From Clostridia bacterium (GTDB lineage Bacteria; Bacillota; Clostridia; UMGS1883), in assembly GCA_017468215.1 (NCBI GenBank), contig JAFUJG010000168.1, positions 1 to 8,935 on the forward strand: a stretch of 8,935 nt of DNA. The letters run 5' to 3'. Positions 1 through 6,701 of this stretch are shown piece after piece. Both the position numbers and the translations under genes were made by a program. The stretch's first letter is position 1, and each line of letters starts with the position of its first letter. The notes below the pieces were generated by a model, which was not told the origin of the DNA, made no database searches, and saw only the letters and a list, made by a program, of their open reading frames with translations.

Positions 1-887
1 ACCAGAAGGGCAGAGAGGCAATCCTTGAAATTCATGCGAAGAATAAGCCTTTGGACGAAAGCGTAAGTTTAGAAAAGGTTGCACGCTCCACATACGGCTT
101 TACAGGTGCCGATTTGGAAAACATCCTTAACGAAGCGGCAATCCTTGCGGCACGTGGCTCCAAGGAAAAAATCGGCCAGGAAGAAATAGACGAGGCTATC
201 TTAAAGGTTGTTATGGGTCCCGAGAAGAAAAACAGAGTTATGAAAGCAAAGGATAAGGAGCAGACCGCTTATCACGAGGCAGGTCATGCAATCCTTTCAC
301 ATATCCTTCCCACACAGGATAGCGTTCATCAGGTATCGATTATCCCCCGTGGCAGTGCAGGTGGCTTTACACTTTCACTTCCCGACATGGACAAAATGTA
401 TGTTTCCAAGGAGGAAATGCTTGAGGATATCATCGTTACCATGGGCGGCAGACTGGCAGAGAAAATTATTTATAACCACATAAACACAGGTGCCTCCAGC
501 GATATTGAGTATGCTACAAAAATCGCAAAGCGAATGGTTATGCGTTACGGCATGAGCGAAAAGCTGGGCTTTATGAACTTTGAAAGCGGCGACCACGAGG
601 TGTTCTTAGGCCGTGACTTCTCGCAGGGAAGCGGTTACTCCCCCGAAACTGCAGCGATTATTGACCGTGAGGTAAAATCCATTATCGATTCCTGCTATGC
701 AAAGTGTGAGGAGCTGTTAAGAGCAAACCTCGACAAGCTCCATGCTGTTGCAAAGGTGCTTATGGAAGTGGAAAAGCTGGACGGCGACGAATTTATCAAG
801 GCATTTGACGGCACATTTGTTATTCCCCAGGAAGCAAAGAAAGAAAAAAGTGCCGAAGCACAAGCGGCCGAGGAGGCGGAAAACTAA
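1..887 (+). CDS. ftsH: ATP-dependent zinc metalloprotease FtsH, C-terminal part (5' end outside window)
   Basis: FtsH is a membrane-anchored hexameric AAA+ protease that unfolds and degrades membrane and short-lived cytosolic proteins. The frame is open from base 3, so the gene enters from the left and 294 residues are visible. The first residues (KGREAILEIHAKNKPL, then YGFTGADLENILNEAAILAAR) are the end of the AAA+ module, the helical lid with its conserved GADL-N-NEAA signature. The M41 peptidase domain follows, with the zinc motif HEAGH at 273-287. An aspartate in the downstream ASSDIEYAT stretch is the likely third zinc ligand. The tail is rich in Ala, Glu and Lys and looks flexible, as is usual. 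Walker A and B, the arginine finger and the N-terminal membrane segments lie upstream of the window. The TTG at 51 is an internal leucine codon, not a start. The TAA shares its last base with the yicC ATG, so the two are probably translationally coupled. Identity is secure. Confidence 0.97.
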   Translation, partial: QKGREAILEIHAKNKPLDESVSLEKVARSTYGFTGADLENILNEAAILAARGSKEKIGQEEIDEAILKVVMGPEKKNRVMKAKDKEQTAYHEAGHAILSHILPTQDSVHQVSIIPRGSAGGFTLSLPDMDKMYVSKEEMLEDIIVTMGGRLAEKIIYNHINTGASSDIEYATKIAKRMVMRYGMSEKLGFMNFESGDHEVFLGRDFSQGSGYSPETAAIIDREVKSIIDSCYAKCEELLRANLDKLHAVAKVLMEVEKLDGDEFIKAFDGTFVIPQEAKKEKSAEAQAAEEAEN

Positions 888-1762
888 TGAAAAGCATGAC
901 AGGTTACGGCACAGCCGAAACAATGTATGCCGGAAAGAAAATAACGGTTGAAATCAAAAGCGTAAACAGCCGTTACAGCGATATATCGGTAAAAATGCCA
1001 AGGCTTTATTCCTTTTTGGAGGCTCCGGTAAAAAAAGCTGTTACAAACTATACCTCCAGAGGTAAAATCGATGTTTATATCAACTTCGATTCTGCCGAGG
1101 ACGAAACAAAATCTGTAGCGGTAAACGTATCTTTGGCAAAGGCATATCACGAGGCAATTGCAAAAATTGCCGCCGAGACCGATACCTCGGGCGATGTAAA
1201 TGCAATCACACTTGCACGCTTGCCCGACGTTCTCACAATTGATGCCCAGGACGAGGATGCCGAGGAAATGACCCGTGTTGTCCTCGCCGCACTTGACGAG
1301 GCAGGCAAGATTTATACACAAATGCGTTCCGACGAAGGCTATAACATGCTTTTGGTTTTAACAGAGCATCTTAACGTTATCGAAGACATTGTTAACGTTA
1401 TCGAGGAGCACGCTCCCGAAATTGTTACCAACTACCGTGCAAAAATCGAAGCCCGCATGAAGGAGATTATGGACAATGTTCCCTATGATGAATCACGCCT
1501 TCTTACCGAGGTTGCCCTTTTTGCAGACAAGGTAAATGTTGACGAGGAAATTGCAAGGCTTAAAAGCCACATTGAGCAGATGCGTGAAATGTTCAAGGCA
1601 ACAGAGCCCATAGGCAGAAAGATGGACTTCCTTATTCAGGAAATGAACCGTGAGATTAACACCACGGGCTCAAAGTGCAACAGCCTCTCCATTGCCAGAA
1701 ACGTTATCGACGTTAAAGCAGAGATTGAAAAGCTCCGTGAGCAGGTACAAAATATTGAATGA
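887..1762 (+). CDS. yicC: YicC/YloC-family endoribonuclease
   Basis: This 291-residue protein matches the YicC (YloC in Bacillus) family, which has been characterised as an endoribonuclease involved in RNA turnover. Family signatures are the N-terminal MKSMTGYGTAE, the VEIKSVNSRYSDISVKMPR segment (about 21-39), the ALFADKVNVDEEIARLKSHI block (about 210-229) and the C-terminal EMNREINTTGSK region (252-263) ending in a charged helix. Length is normal for the family. The start is set by an AGGAGG at 871-876, ten bases before the ATG and inside the end of ftsH. The ATG overlaps the ftsH stop by one base (TAATG). In Bacillus this gene heads the yloC-remA-gmk-rpoZ cluster, and the same order follows here, but a hairpin-rich gap separates it from remA. 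A central acidic stretch (EDEDAEE, around 122-128) and a helical NVIEDIVNVIEE segment (163-174) carry no recognised catalytic motif. I am confident of the family, less so of the biological substrate. Confidence 0.93.
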   Translation: MKSMTGYGTAETMYAGKKITVEIKSVNSRYSDISVKMPRLYSFLEAPVKKAVTNYTSRGKIDVYINFDSAEDETKSVAVNVSLAKAYHEAIAKIAAETDTSGDVNAITLARLPDVLTIDAQDEDAEEMTRVVLAALDEAGKIYTQMRSDEGYNMLLVLTEHLNVIEDIVNVIEEHAPEIVTNYRAKIEARMKEIMDNVPYDESRLLTEVALFADKVNVDEEIARLKSHIEQMREMFKATEPIGRKMDFLIQEMNREINTTGSKCNSLSIARNVIDVKAEIEKLREQVQNIE

Positions 1763-1776
1763 TATGTCCTTTCTGA

Positions 1777-1924
1777 ATGAATTGCCTTCGGCATGAATTA
1801 CTTTGTATGAATTAACGCTTTGCGTCATGAATTGCCCGAAGGGCATTATGGTAAAAATTCCGTATGCGGAATTTCCACGTTAATGTTTGCAGGGCAAACA
1901 ATTCATTATTCATGTACGAAGCAC
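1777..1924. repeat. Short-hairpin array with ATGAATT spacers (MITE-like or palindromic intergenic repeat)
   Basis: The 181-base gap between yicC and remA is packed with small inverted repeats and has no coding potential I can see. In order: TGCC-TTC-GGCA (1783-1793), TAC-TTT-GTA (1799-1807), ACGC-TTT-GCGT (1815-1825), TGCCC-GAA-GGGCA (1833-1845), AAATTCCG-TATG-CGGAATTT (1855-1874) and TGTTTGC-AGG-GCAAACA (1884-1900). A weaker, mismatched one, GTAC-GAA-GCAC, is at 1914-1924. The first four are separated by ATGAATT, present at 1777, 1793, 1807 and 1827; the inverse AATTCAT occurs at 1900-1906. TGAATGAATTG near the left end resembles the complement of CAATTCATTATTCA near the right end, so the whole may be one imperfect inverted-repeat element. 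No transposase is present. It resembles non-autonomous palindromic repeats common in gut Clostridia genomes (recollection, not searched). Confidence 0.75.
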
Positions 1925-1929
1925 AAAAC

Positions 1930-1936
1930 GGTGAGG
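1930..1936 (+). promoter_or_regulatory. Ribosome binding site of remA
   Basis: GGTGAGG ends seven bases before the ATG at 1944. It begins just after the last hairpin of the intergenic array, so the repeat ends short of the translation signal. This supports the ATG at 1944 as the start and shows that initiation signals of the interrupted gene are intact. Confidence 0.6.
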
Positions 1937-1943
1937 TTTTAGT

Positions 1944-2210
1944 ATGAAGCTTATTAATATCGGTTTCGGGAACATGGTTTCCGACGGAAAAATTGTCAGC
2001 ATTGTAAGCCCCGATTCCGCCCCCATAAAAAGGCTGGTACGTGATGCAGGCGACAAGGGCATGCTGATTGATGCCACCTACGGAATAAAAACAAAAAGTG
2101 TTATTATTGCGTCATCGTGTCACGTTATATTGTAGGCACTTACTGCAGACATTATCTACGAGCGTAACGAGACCGAGGAAAAGCAGACTATCATAATCGG
2201 TGAAGAATAA
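1944..2210 (+). pseudogene. remA: RemA (DUF370/YlzA) regulatory protein gene, interrupted by in-frame TAG at codon 64
   Basis: RemA is a small DNA-binding protein that activates biofilm-matrix and osmoprotection genes in Bacillus subtilis. Its role in gut Clostridia is not known to me. The opening [30 protein letters not shown] and the later GMLIDATYG are near-canonical for the family. The frame reads 63 residues to HVIL, then TAG at 2133-2135. It then continues without any frameshift for 24 more residues (ALTADIIYERNETEEKQ...) to TAA at 2208-2210. The family normally continues HV(I/V)L-S-A(V/L)-x-PETIAxR. ALTADIIYER therefore aligns directly after the stop, and the TAG occupies the usual serine position. 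One C-to-A change in a TCG codon would explain it. The basic patch usually read YGRRTRA is YGIKTKS here. The ribosome binding site is good, and the terminal TAA abuts the gmk Shine-Dalgarno as in an intact operon. Alternatives are a sequencing error, UAG readthrough or suppression, or a functional 63-aa short form. Confidence 0.85.
2133..2135 (+). other. In-frame amber codon within remA
   Basis: TAG lies in frame with the remA start at 1944, followed by G (TAG-GCA). Coding continues for 24 codons with family-like sequence. It is the only TAG in the reading frame of any recognised gene in this window, and no other gene here ends in TAG. Confidence 0.9.
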
Positions 2211-2214
2211 GGAG
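2209..2214 (+). promoter_or_regulatory. Ribosome binding site that fixes the gmk start
   Basis: AAGGAG overlaps the remA terminal TAA and lies eight bases before the ATG at 2223. A GTG at 2214 opens the same frame but starts inside this site, so it cannot be the start used. The ATG also places the N-terminus at MRKGTLLVLSGPSG, which is normal for guanylate kinases. Confidence 0.75.
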
Positions 2215-2222
2215 TGCTTATA

Positions 2223-2819
2223 ATGCGAAAAGGAACATTGCTGGTTCTTTCAGGCCCCTCAGGCTCGGGAAAGGGCACGCTTGTGAAGGAATACACTGAA
2301 AAACACGAGGATGTGTTCGTATCGGTGTCTGCCACCACACGCAACCCTCGTGAAGGCGAAAGATACGGTGTTAATTACTTCTTTTTAACTGTTGACGAGT
2401 TTAAAAAGAAAATCGAAGAAAACGGTTTTCTCGAATATGCACAGTTCTGCGAGAACTATTACGGAACACCCCGTGAAAGCGTTGAAAAAAAGCTTGCCGA
2501 GGGCATGGACGTAATTCTCGAGATTGACGTACAGGGTGCACTCCAGGTAAAGGAAAACTGCCCCGAGGCTGTATTGGTATTTACCCTGCCGCCTTCTTAC
2601 GAAATCCTTCGTGAAAGGCTTATCGGCAGAGGTACCGAAAGCATGGAGGTTATTGAAAAAAGGCTTTCAGCCGCAACTGAGGAGCTCAGGCAGGCTATGA
2701 AGTACGACTATATCATCGTTAATGACAAGATAGAGGTTGCAGCTGAGGAGCTTGGTGCAATACTTGTAGCATCTAAATGCAAAAAAGAAAACAATATTGA
2801 TTTTATAAAGGAGTTTTAA
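2223..2819 (+). CDS. gmk: Guanylate kinase
   Basis: This 198-residue cytosolic enzyme transfers phosphate from ATP to GMP, giving GDP for GTP, dGTP and (p)ppGpp synthesis. The P-loop GPSGSGKG is at residues 11-18. The GMP-binding signature follows in the order S-TTR-PR-GE--G--YFF (SATTRNPREGERYGVNYFF, about 38-56). EIDVQGA marks the core strand near residues 100-106. A lid-type RGTESMEVIEKRL segment comes next, then the C-terminal NDKIEVAAEEL helix. Length is that of the family, with no truncation. It sits 12 bases after the remA frame and two bases before rpoZ, whose ribosome binding site is inside the gmk 3' end. The remA-gmk-rpoZ order is conserved across Firmicutes and supports the assignment. 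Confidence 0.97.
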   Translation: MRKGTLLVLSGPSGSGKGTLVKEYTEKHEDVFVSVSATTRNPREGERYGVNYFFLTVDEFKKKIEENGFLEYAQFCENYYGTPRESVEKKLAEGMDVILEIDVQGALQVKENCPEAVLVFTLPPSYEILRERLIGRGTESMEVIEKRLSAATEELRQAMKYDYIIVNDKIEVAAEELGAILVASKCKKENNIDFIKEF

Positions 2820-2821
2820 AA

Positions 2822-2998
2822 ATGTTATATCCCGAAATTGCTAAACTTATGGAGGGTATGCCCTCAAGATATTCGCTTGTTATCGTAACAGCAAAAAGAG
2901 CAAGACAGCTTGCAGAAAGAAACGAAGCTATCACAGATAAGCACGTAAGCCGTGCCATCGGTGAAATCAGCGAAGGTAAGGTTAAAATTAAACTGTAA
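2822..2998 (+). CDS. rpoZ: DNA-directed RNA polymerase omega subunit
   Basis: A 58-residue protein beginning MLYPEIAKLMEGMPSRYSLVIVTAKRARQLAE. Omega binds the beta-prime subunit and assists assembly and stability of RNA polymerase; in some bacteria it contributes to ppGpp response. Family features are the SRYSLVI-TAKRARQ core (15-29), the KHVSRAIGEI helix (40-49) and the EGKVKI end. The protein stops right after this conserved core and lacks the acidic tail of many omegas, so it is at the short end of the family. An AAGGAG at 2808-2813, eight bases before the ATG and inside gmk, supports the start. Only two bases separate it from the gmk stop, and coaBC starts 14 bases downstream. Position between gmk and coaBC matches Bacillus. 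The gene is easily missed by length cut-offs. Confidence 0.93.
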   Translation: MLYPEIAKLMEGMPSRYSLVIVTAKRARQLAERNEAITDKHVSRAIGEISEGKVKIKL

Positions 2999-3012
2999 AA
3001 GGGGTAATTGGC

Positions 3013-4203
3013 ATGCTTAAAGGGAAGAATATTGTGTTGGGTGTAACAGGCGGAATAGCGGCATACAAGGCATGCGATATTGCGTCTCGTCTTGTAAAAA
3101 TGGGGGCAGATGTTCACGTTATTATGACAAAGTCTGCCTGTGAATTTGTTACGCCTTTAACCTTTAAGACACTGACCAATAACAAGGTTTATACAAGTGT
3201 TTTTGACGAAAACGATGTGGGTGTGCCCCATATCGACCTGGCACAGGGGGCAGATGTGCTCCTTGTTGCCCCTGCAACTGCAAATTTTATAGGCAAGGCT
3301 GCAAATGGTATAGCTGACGATATGCTCACCTCAACCGTTCTTGCGGCAAGCAATAAGAAAATAATTATATCCCCCGCTATGAACAGTCATATGTACGAAA
3401 ACCCTGCCGTGCAGGAAAACATAAAAACGCTCATAAGCAGGGGTTTTGTCGTAATTAAACCCGACAGCGGCCGCCTTGCCTGCGGCGATACGGGCATAGG
3501 CAAGCTGCCCGATAGTGCAGATATTGTGGAAAGGGTTGCTATGGAGGTTGCCTTTGAAAAGTGCCTTTTAGGTAAAAGGGTTCTTATTACGGCAGGTGCC
3601 ACACAGGAGGCTATTGACCCTGTAAGGTACATAACAAACCATTCAACAGGTAAAATGGGCTACGCCTTGGCACGTGTGGCAAAGGCAAAGGGTGCCCATG
3701 TTACACTTATCACAGGAAAAACAAGCCTTAAGGCTCCCTTGGGGGTTGACGTGGTTGAAATTGTCAGTGCAAAGGACATGTTCCGTGAAGTAACCGAGAG
3801 ATACTTTGACACCGACATCGTTATAAAGGCTGCGGCAGTTGCCGACTTTAAGCCCAAAAACGTAAGCGACCAAAAAACCAAAAAGGAAAACGCAAAGCTC
3901 AGCGTTGAGCTTGAAAAAACAGAGGATATTTTAGCTTATCTGGGTCAGAAAAAAGCACATCAGGTGCTTGTTGGCTTTTGTATGGAAACCGAAAACCTTC
4001 TGGAAAATGCCGAAAAAAAGCTTAAAAGCAAAAACCTTGATATGATTTGTGCAAATTCCTTAACAACGCCGGGTGCAGGCTTTGGCGTTGACACAAACGT
4101 GCTCACCCTCATCGAAAAGGACGGAACTAAAACCGCCCTTCCCATGGATACTAAGGAAAATCTGGCAGCGGTGATACTTGAGAAGCTTGCACAAATTAAT
4201 TAA
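3013..4203 (+). CDS. coaBC: Bifunctional phosphopantothenoylcysteine decarboxylase / phosphopantothenate-cysteine ligase
   Basis: CoaBC (Dfp) carries out two consecutive steps of coenzyme A synthesis. The C-terminal CoaB domain joins cysteine to 4'-phosphopantothenate using a nucleotide triphosphate. The N-terminal FMN-dependent CoaC domain decarboxylates the product to 4'-phosphopantetheine. CoaC features are GVTGGIAAYKA (10-20), the catalytic-type histidine in PHIDLA (H73), PAMN (121-124) and the active-site cysteine in GRLACGD (C157). CoaB starts near residue 188 with GKRVLITAGATQEAIDPVRYITNHSTGKMG, then AAAVADFKPKNVSDQKTKK (about 273-291), the lysine-rich nucleotide-handling loop. All hallmark residues I can check are present, and the 396-aa length is normal. 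The GGGG at 3001-3004, eight bases before the ATG, is the likely ribosome binding site. It lies 22 bases upstream of priA, the usual Firmicutes pair. Confidence 0.97.
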   Translation: MLKGKNIVLGVTGGIAAYKACDIASRLVKMGADVHVIMTKSACEFVTPLTFKTLTNNKVYTSVFDENDVGVPHIDLAQGADVLLVAPATANFIGKAANGIADDMLTSTVLAASNKKIIISPAMNSHMYENPAVQENIKTLISRGFVVIKPDSGRLACGDTGIGKLPDSADIVERVAMEVAFEKCLLGKRVLITAGATQEAIDPVRYITNHSTGKMGYALARVAKAKGAHVTLITGKTSLKAPLGVDVVEIVSAKDMFREVTERYFDTDIVIKAAAVADFKPKNVSDQKTKKENAKLSVELEKTEDILAYLGQKKAHQVLVGFCMETENLLENAEKKLKSKNLDMICANSLTTPGAGFGVDTNVLTLIEKDGTKTALPMDTKENLAAVILEKLAQIN

Positions 4204-4225
4204 ATCGTAATACAAAGGTGATATA

Positions 4226-6658
4226 ATGTACGCAGAGGTATATATAAACACACCTCTATTGAGCCTTGACAAGCCCTTTACCTACAAAATACCCAAAAAG
4301 CTCACAAGCGATGTGGTGGAAGGTGTAAGGGTAAAAGTGCCCTTTGGCTTCGGTAACCGTTTTTCCGAGGGCATTGTTACAGCTATTGGTGAAAGCTCAC
4401 CCTTAGAGGATGTTAAAGAAATTAAAAGTGTTATCGATAATATGCCTGTGCTTACCCAAAAGGACACAGACCTTGTTTTTGAAATGCGCAAAAAGTATTG
4501 TTGTTCCTTTTACTGTGCCGCAAAGCTCTTTATGTGTGCAGGCGGCAACCGAAAAAAAGAAGAATGGGTCACCCTTAAGGAGGATATGACCTTTGAGGCT
4601 ATGTGTGATGCTGTTAAAAGAAGTGCCCTGCAGGAAAGGCTTGTGCTTTTGCTGCACAATGCGTCCGGAAGCATGGAAATGAGTGCCATAAGAGCCGAAA
4701 TGGGCAAAGCTGCCCGCACGCAGGTTAATGCACTTTTAAAAAAGGGCATCGTTTCTGTTGAGGAAAAGAGCATTGCAAAGGTGGGCGAAAAAACCGTAAG
4801 GGTTGCCTACTACGCCTTAGAGGAGGACGGCTACGCCTTAGCTGAAAGCATGCGTAAACGAAGCCCCATGCAGGCAAAAATTGTGGAATTTTTAGCCTCG
4901 GGAGCAAAGTTTGCCATAAGCGATATACTTTCCGAGTGTAACGTAGGCAGGAACAGCCTTGAGGCACTTAACTTAAAGGGGATTGTGGAATACGAGGATG
5001 TACGGGTATTGCGTAACCCCGTAACAGAAAAAGAACAGCGTGACGTGGCATTTACTGCTACCGACGAGCAGAAAAACGCCATCGATACAATAAAGGCGGC
5101 ACAAAGGGGAACTTTCCTCATACACGGTGTTACAGGAAGCGGTAAAACCGAGGTTTACCTGCAGCTTGTAGACGAGGTTATAAAAAAGGGCAAGCAGGCA
5201 ATTGTGCTTGTGCCCGAAATTTCCCTTACACCCCAGATTACCGACAGGTTTTATAAACGCTTCGGCTCTGTTGTTGCCGTTATGCACTCGGCACTTTCCT
5301 TAGGTGAAAGATATGACGAGTACACACGCATCAAAAGCGGCGAGGCGAAGGTTGTTGTTGGTGCCCGAAGTGCAATTTTTGCCCCTGTTAAGGACCTTGG
5401 CATAATAATTGTGGATGAGGAGCACGAGTATTCCTATAAATCCGAAACAACACCCAAGTACCATGCTGTCGACATAGCACGCATGAGGGCAGCTATGTTT
5501 GACTGCCCTGTGGTATTGGCGTCGGCAACACCCTCAGTTGAAAGCTATTATAAAGCACAAATGGGTGAATACACCCTTATTGAGCTTACAAAGCGTTACA
5601 ACCTTAATCCGCTGCCCACTGTTGAAATTGTGGACATGCGTCACGAGCTTAGTGAGGGCAACCGCACAGTATTAAGCCGTGCCCTGGCACGAGGCATGTA
5701 CCAGAACCTTAAAAATCGTGAGCAGACAATTCTGTTTCTTAACCGCAGAGGCTTTTCAACCTTTGTGTCCTGCCGTGACTGCGGCTTTGTGTACATGTGC
5801 CCCAATTGCTCAGTGTCACTCACGTATCACAAATCAAACGACACATTAAACTGCCACATATGCTCTCACAGGCAACAGCGTGACACTTTGTGTCCCGAGT
5901 GCGGCAGTAAAAAAATAAAGGATTTCGGCGCAGGAACGCAAAAAGCCGAAATGCAGATAAGAGAAATTTTTCCCACGGCAAACATTGTCAGAATGGATGC
6001 CGATACAACAGGCGGTAAAAACGGCCACGAAAGGGTTCTGGAGCAGTTTGAAAAGGACGAGTCGGATATTTTACTGGGAACACAGATGGTTTCCAAAGGG
6101 CTGGACTTCCCTCGTGTAACGCTGGTGGGTGCCTTAGCGGCAGACTCGTCACTTTTTTCCGACGATTTCCGTGCCCAGGAGCGAACCTTTGCCCTCATTT
6201 GCCAGGTTGCAGGCAGAGCAGGCAGAGGCGATGAGCCGGGAAGGGCTATTATACAGACCTATTCGCCGGAAAACAGGGTTTTAACCCTTGCGGCAGAGCA
6301 GGACTATAAAACATTCTACAAGGAGGAAATACTTTATCGTAAAACCTTCGGCTATCCGCCCTTTGAGCACATTGTGAACATCCTTATAACAGGCGAGGAC
6401 GAGGCAAAATGCGAAAAGTGTGCATATATGTGCCTGGGCGAGCTTAAAGCATCGGAATATGTCCGCAGCAGTGATATTCTGTTTTTCGGGCCCCACGATG
6501 CTCCGATTAAGAAAATACAGGGAAAATACCGCAAAAGAATATGGTTCAAATGTGCCTCTGCCGACCATTTAAGTGACACCTTCAGGAAAATACTTTCCGC
6601 AAAAAGAGCCGACGGCATACAAATAAGCATAGATGTTGACCCGTACTCGATGAGTTAA
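4226..6658 (+). CDS. priA: Primosomal replication restart helicase PriA
   Basis: PriA recognises stalled or repaired forks and reloads the replisome; it is a superfamily 2 3'-to-5' DNA helicase. The 810-residue product is within the family range. The N-terminal fork-binding domain includes YAEVYINTPLLSLDKPFTYKIP and VRVKVPFGFGNR, followed by a winged-helix region. Motifs in order: Walker A GVTGSGKTE (301-309), VPEISLTPQ (329-337), GARSAIFAP (379-387), DEEH (397-400), LASATPS (431-437), LNRRGF (505-510) and QVAGRAGRG (660-668). Between the helicase lobes sits the zinc-binding insert with eight cysteines at 516, 519, 525, 528, 543, 546, 556 and 559, a complete set. The frequent YHARD after DEEH is YHAVD here, a minor change. 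AAAGGTGAT at 4214-4222 is a rather close ribosome binding site. The stop codon lies within an inverted repeat. Confidence 0.97.
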   Translation: MYAEVYINTPLLSLDKPFTYKIPKKLTSDVVEGVRVKVPFGFGNRFSEGIVTAIGESSPLEDVKEIKSVIDNMPVLTQKDTDLVFEMRKKYCCSFYCAAKLFMCAGGNRKKEEWVTLKEDMTFEAMCDAVKRSALQERLVLLLHNASGSMEMSAIRAEMGKAARTQVNALLKKGIVSVEEKSIAKVGEKTVRVAYYALEEDGYALAESMRKRSPMQAKIVEFLASGAKFAISDILSECNVGRNSLEALNLKGIVEYEDVRVLRNPVTEKEQRDVAFTATDEQKNAIDTIKAAQRGTFLIHGVTGSGKTEVYLQLVDEVIKKGKQAIVLVPEISLTPQITDRFYKRFGSVVAVMHSALSLGERYDEYTRIKSGEAKVVVGARSAIFAPVKDLGIIIVDEEHEYSYKSETTPKYHAVDIARMRAAMFDCPVVLASATPSVESYYKAQMGEYTLIELTKRYNLNPLPTVEIVDMRHELSEGNRTVLSRALARGMYQNLKNREQTILFLNRRGFSTFVSCRDCGFVYMCPNCSVSLTYHKSNDTLNCHICSHRQQRDTLCPECGSKKIKDFGAGTQKAEMQIREIFPTANIVRMDADTTGGKNGHERVLEQFEKDESDILLGTQMVSKGLDFPRVTLVGALAADSSLFSDDFRAQERTFALICQVAGRAGRGDEPGRAIIQTYSPENRVLTLAAEQDYKTFYKEEILYRKTFGYPPFEHIVNILITGEDEAKCEKCAYMCLGELKASEYVRSSDILFFGPHDAPIKKIQGKYRKRIWFKCASADHLSDTFRKILSAKRADGIQISIDVDPYSMS

Positions 6659-6673
6659 TTTCATTAACTCATC
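6649..6673. repeat. Perfect inverted repeat over the priA stop codon
   Basis: GATGAGTTAA (6649-6658), loop TTTCA (6659-6663), then TTAACTCATC (6664-6673), a ten-base perfect stem whose left arm ends with the priA TAA. No run of T follows on either strand, so it is not a convincing intrinsic terminator. It may be a partial transcript terminator, a 3'-end stabiliser, or the edge of the adjacent repeat region. Confidence 0.6.
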
Positions 6674-6701
6674 AAGGGAATAAGTAATAGTGAATAGGTA
6701 T

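Noticed and set aside
884..1321. 145-residue open frame on the minus strand opposite yicC
   Set aside because: It lies fully antisense to a well-recognised gene and is rich in Cys, Tyr and Phe as antisense shadows often are. No recognisable domain is visible.
1777..1906. CRISPR array suggested by repeated ATGAATT
   Set aside because: The repeat is only seven bases with spacings of 14 to 20 bases, and the intervening sequences are themselves palindromes. No cas genes are near.
1887..1912. Possible promoter before remA (TTGCAG with CATTAT or TATTCA)
   Set aside because: Spacing is 11 or 14 bases and the elements fall inside hairpins; not supportable.
1820..2116. Shared 9-mer TTGCGTCAT in the hairpin array and near the remA stop, hinting that the repeat invaded remA
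   Set aside because: Nine bases in a window this size can recur by chance. The remA copy encodes residues in the correct frame, and no hairpin accompanies it.
2214..2222. GTG start three codons upstream for gmk
   Set aside because: It starts inside the Shine-Dalgarno AAGGAG and has no ribosome binding site of its own.
6636..6664. Possible promoter: TTGACC at the end of priA with TTTCAT 17 bases later
   Set aside because: The -10 candidate is poor and overlaps the inverted repeat. I do not trust it.
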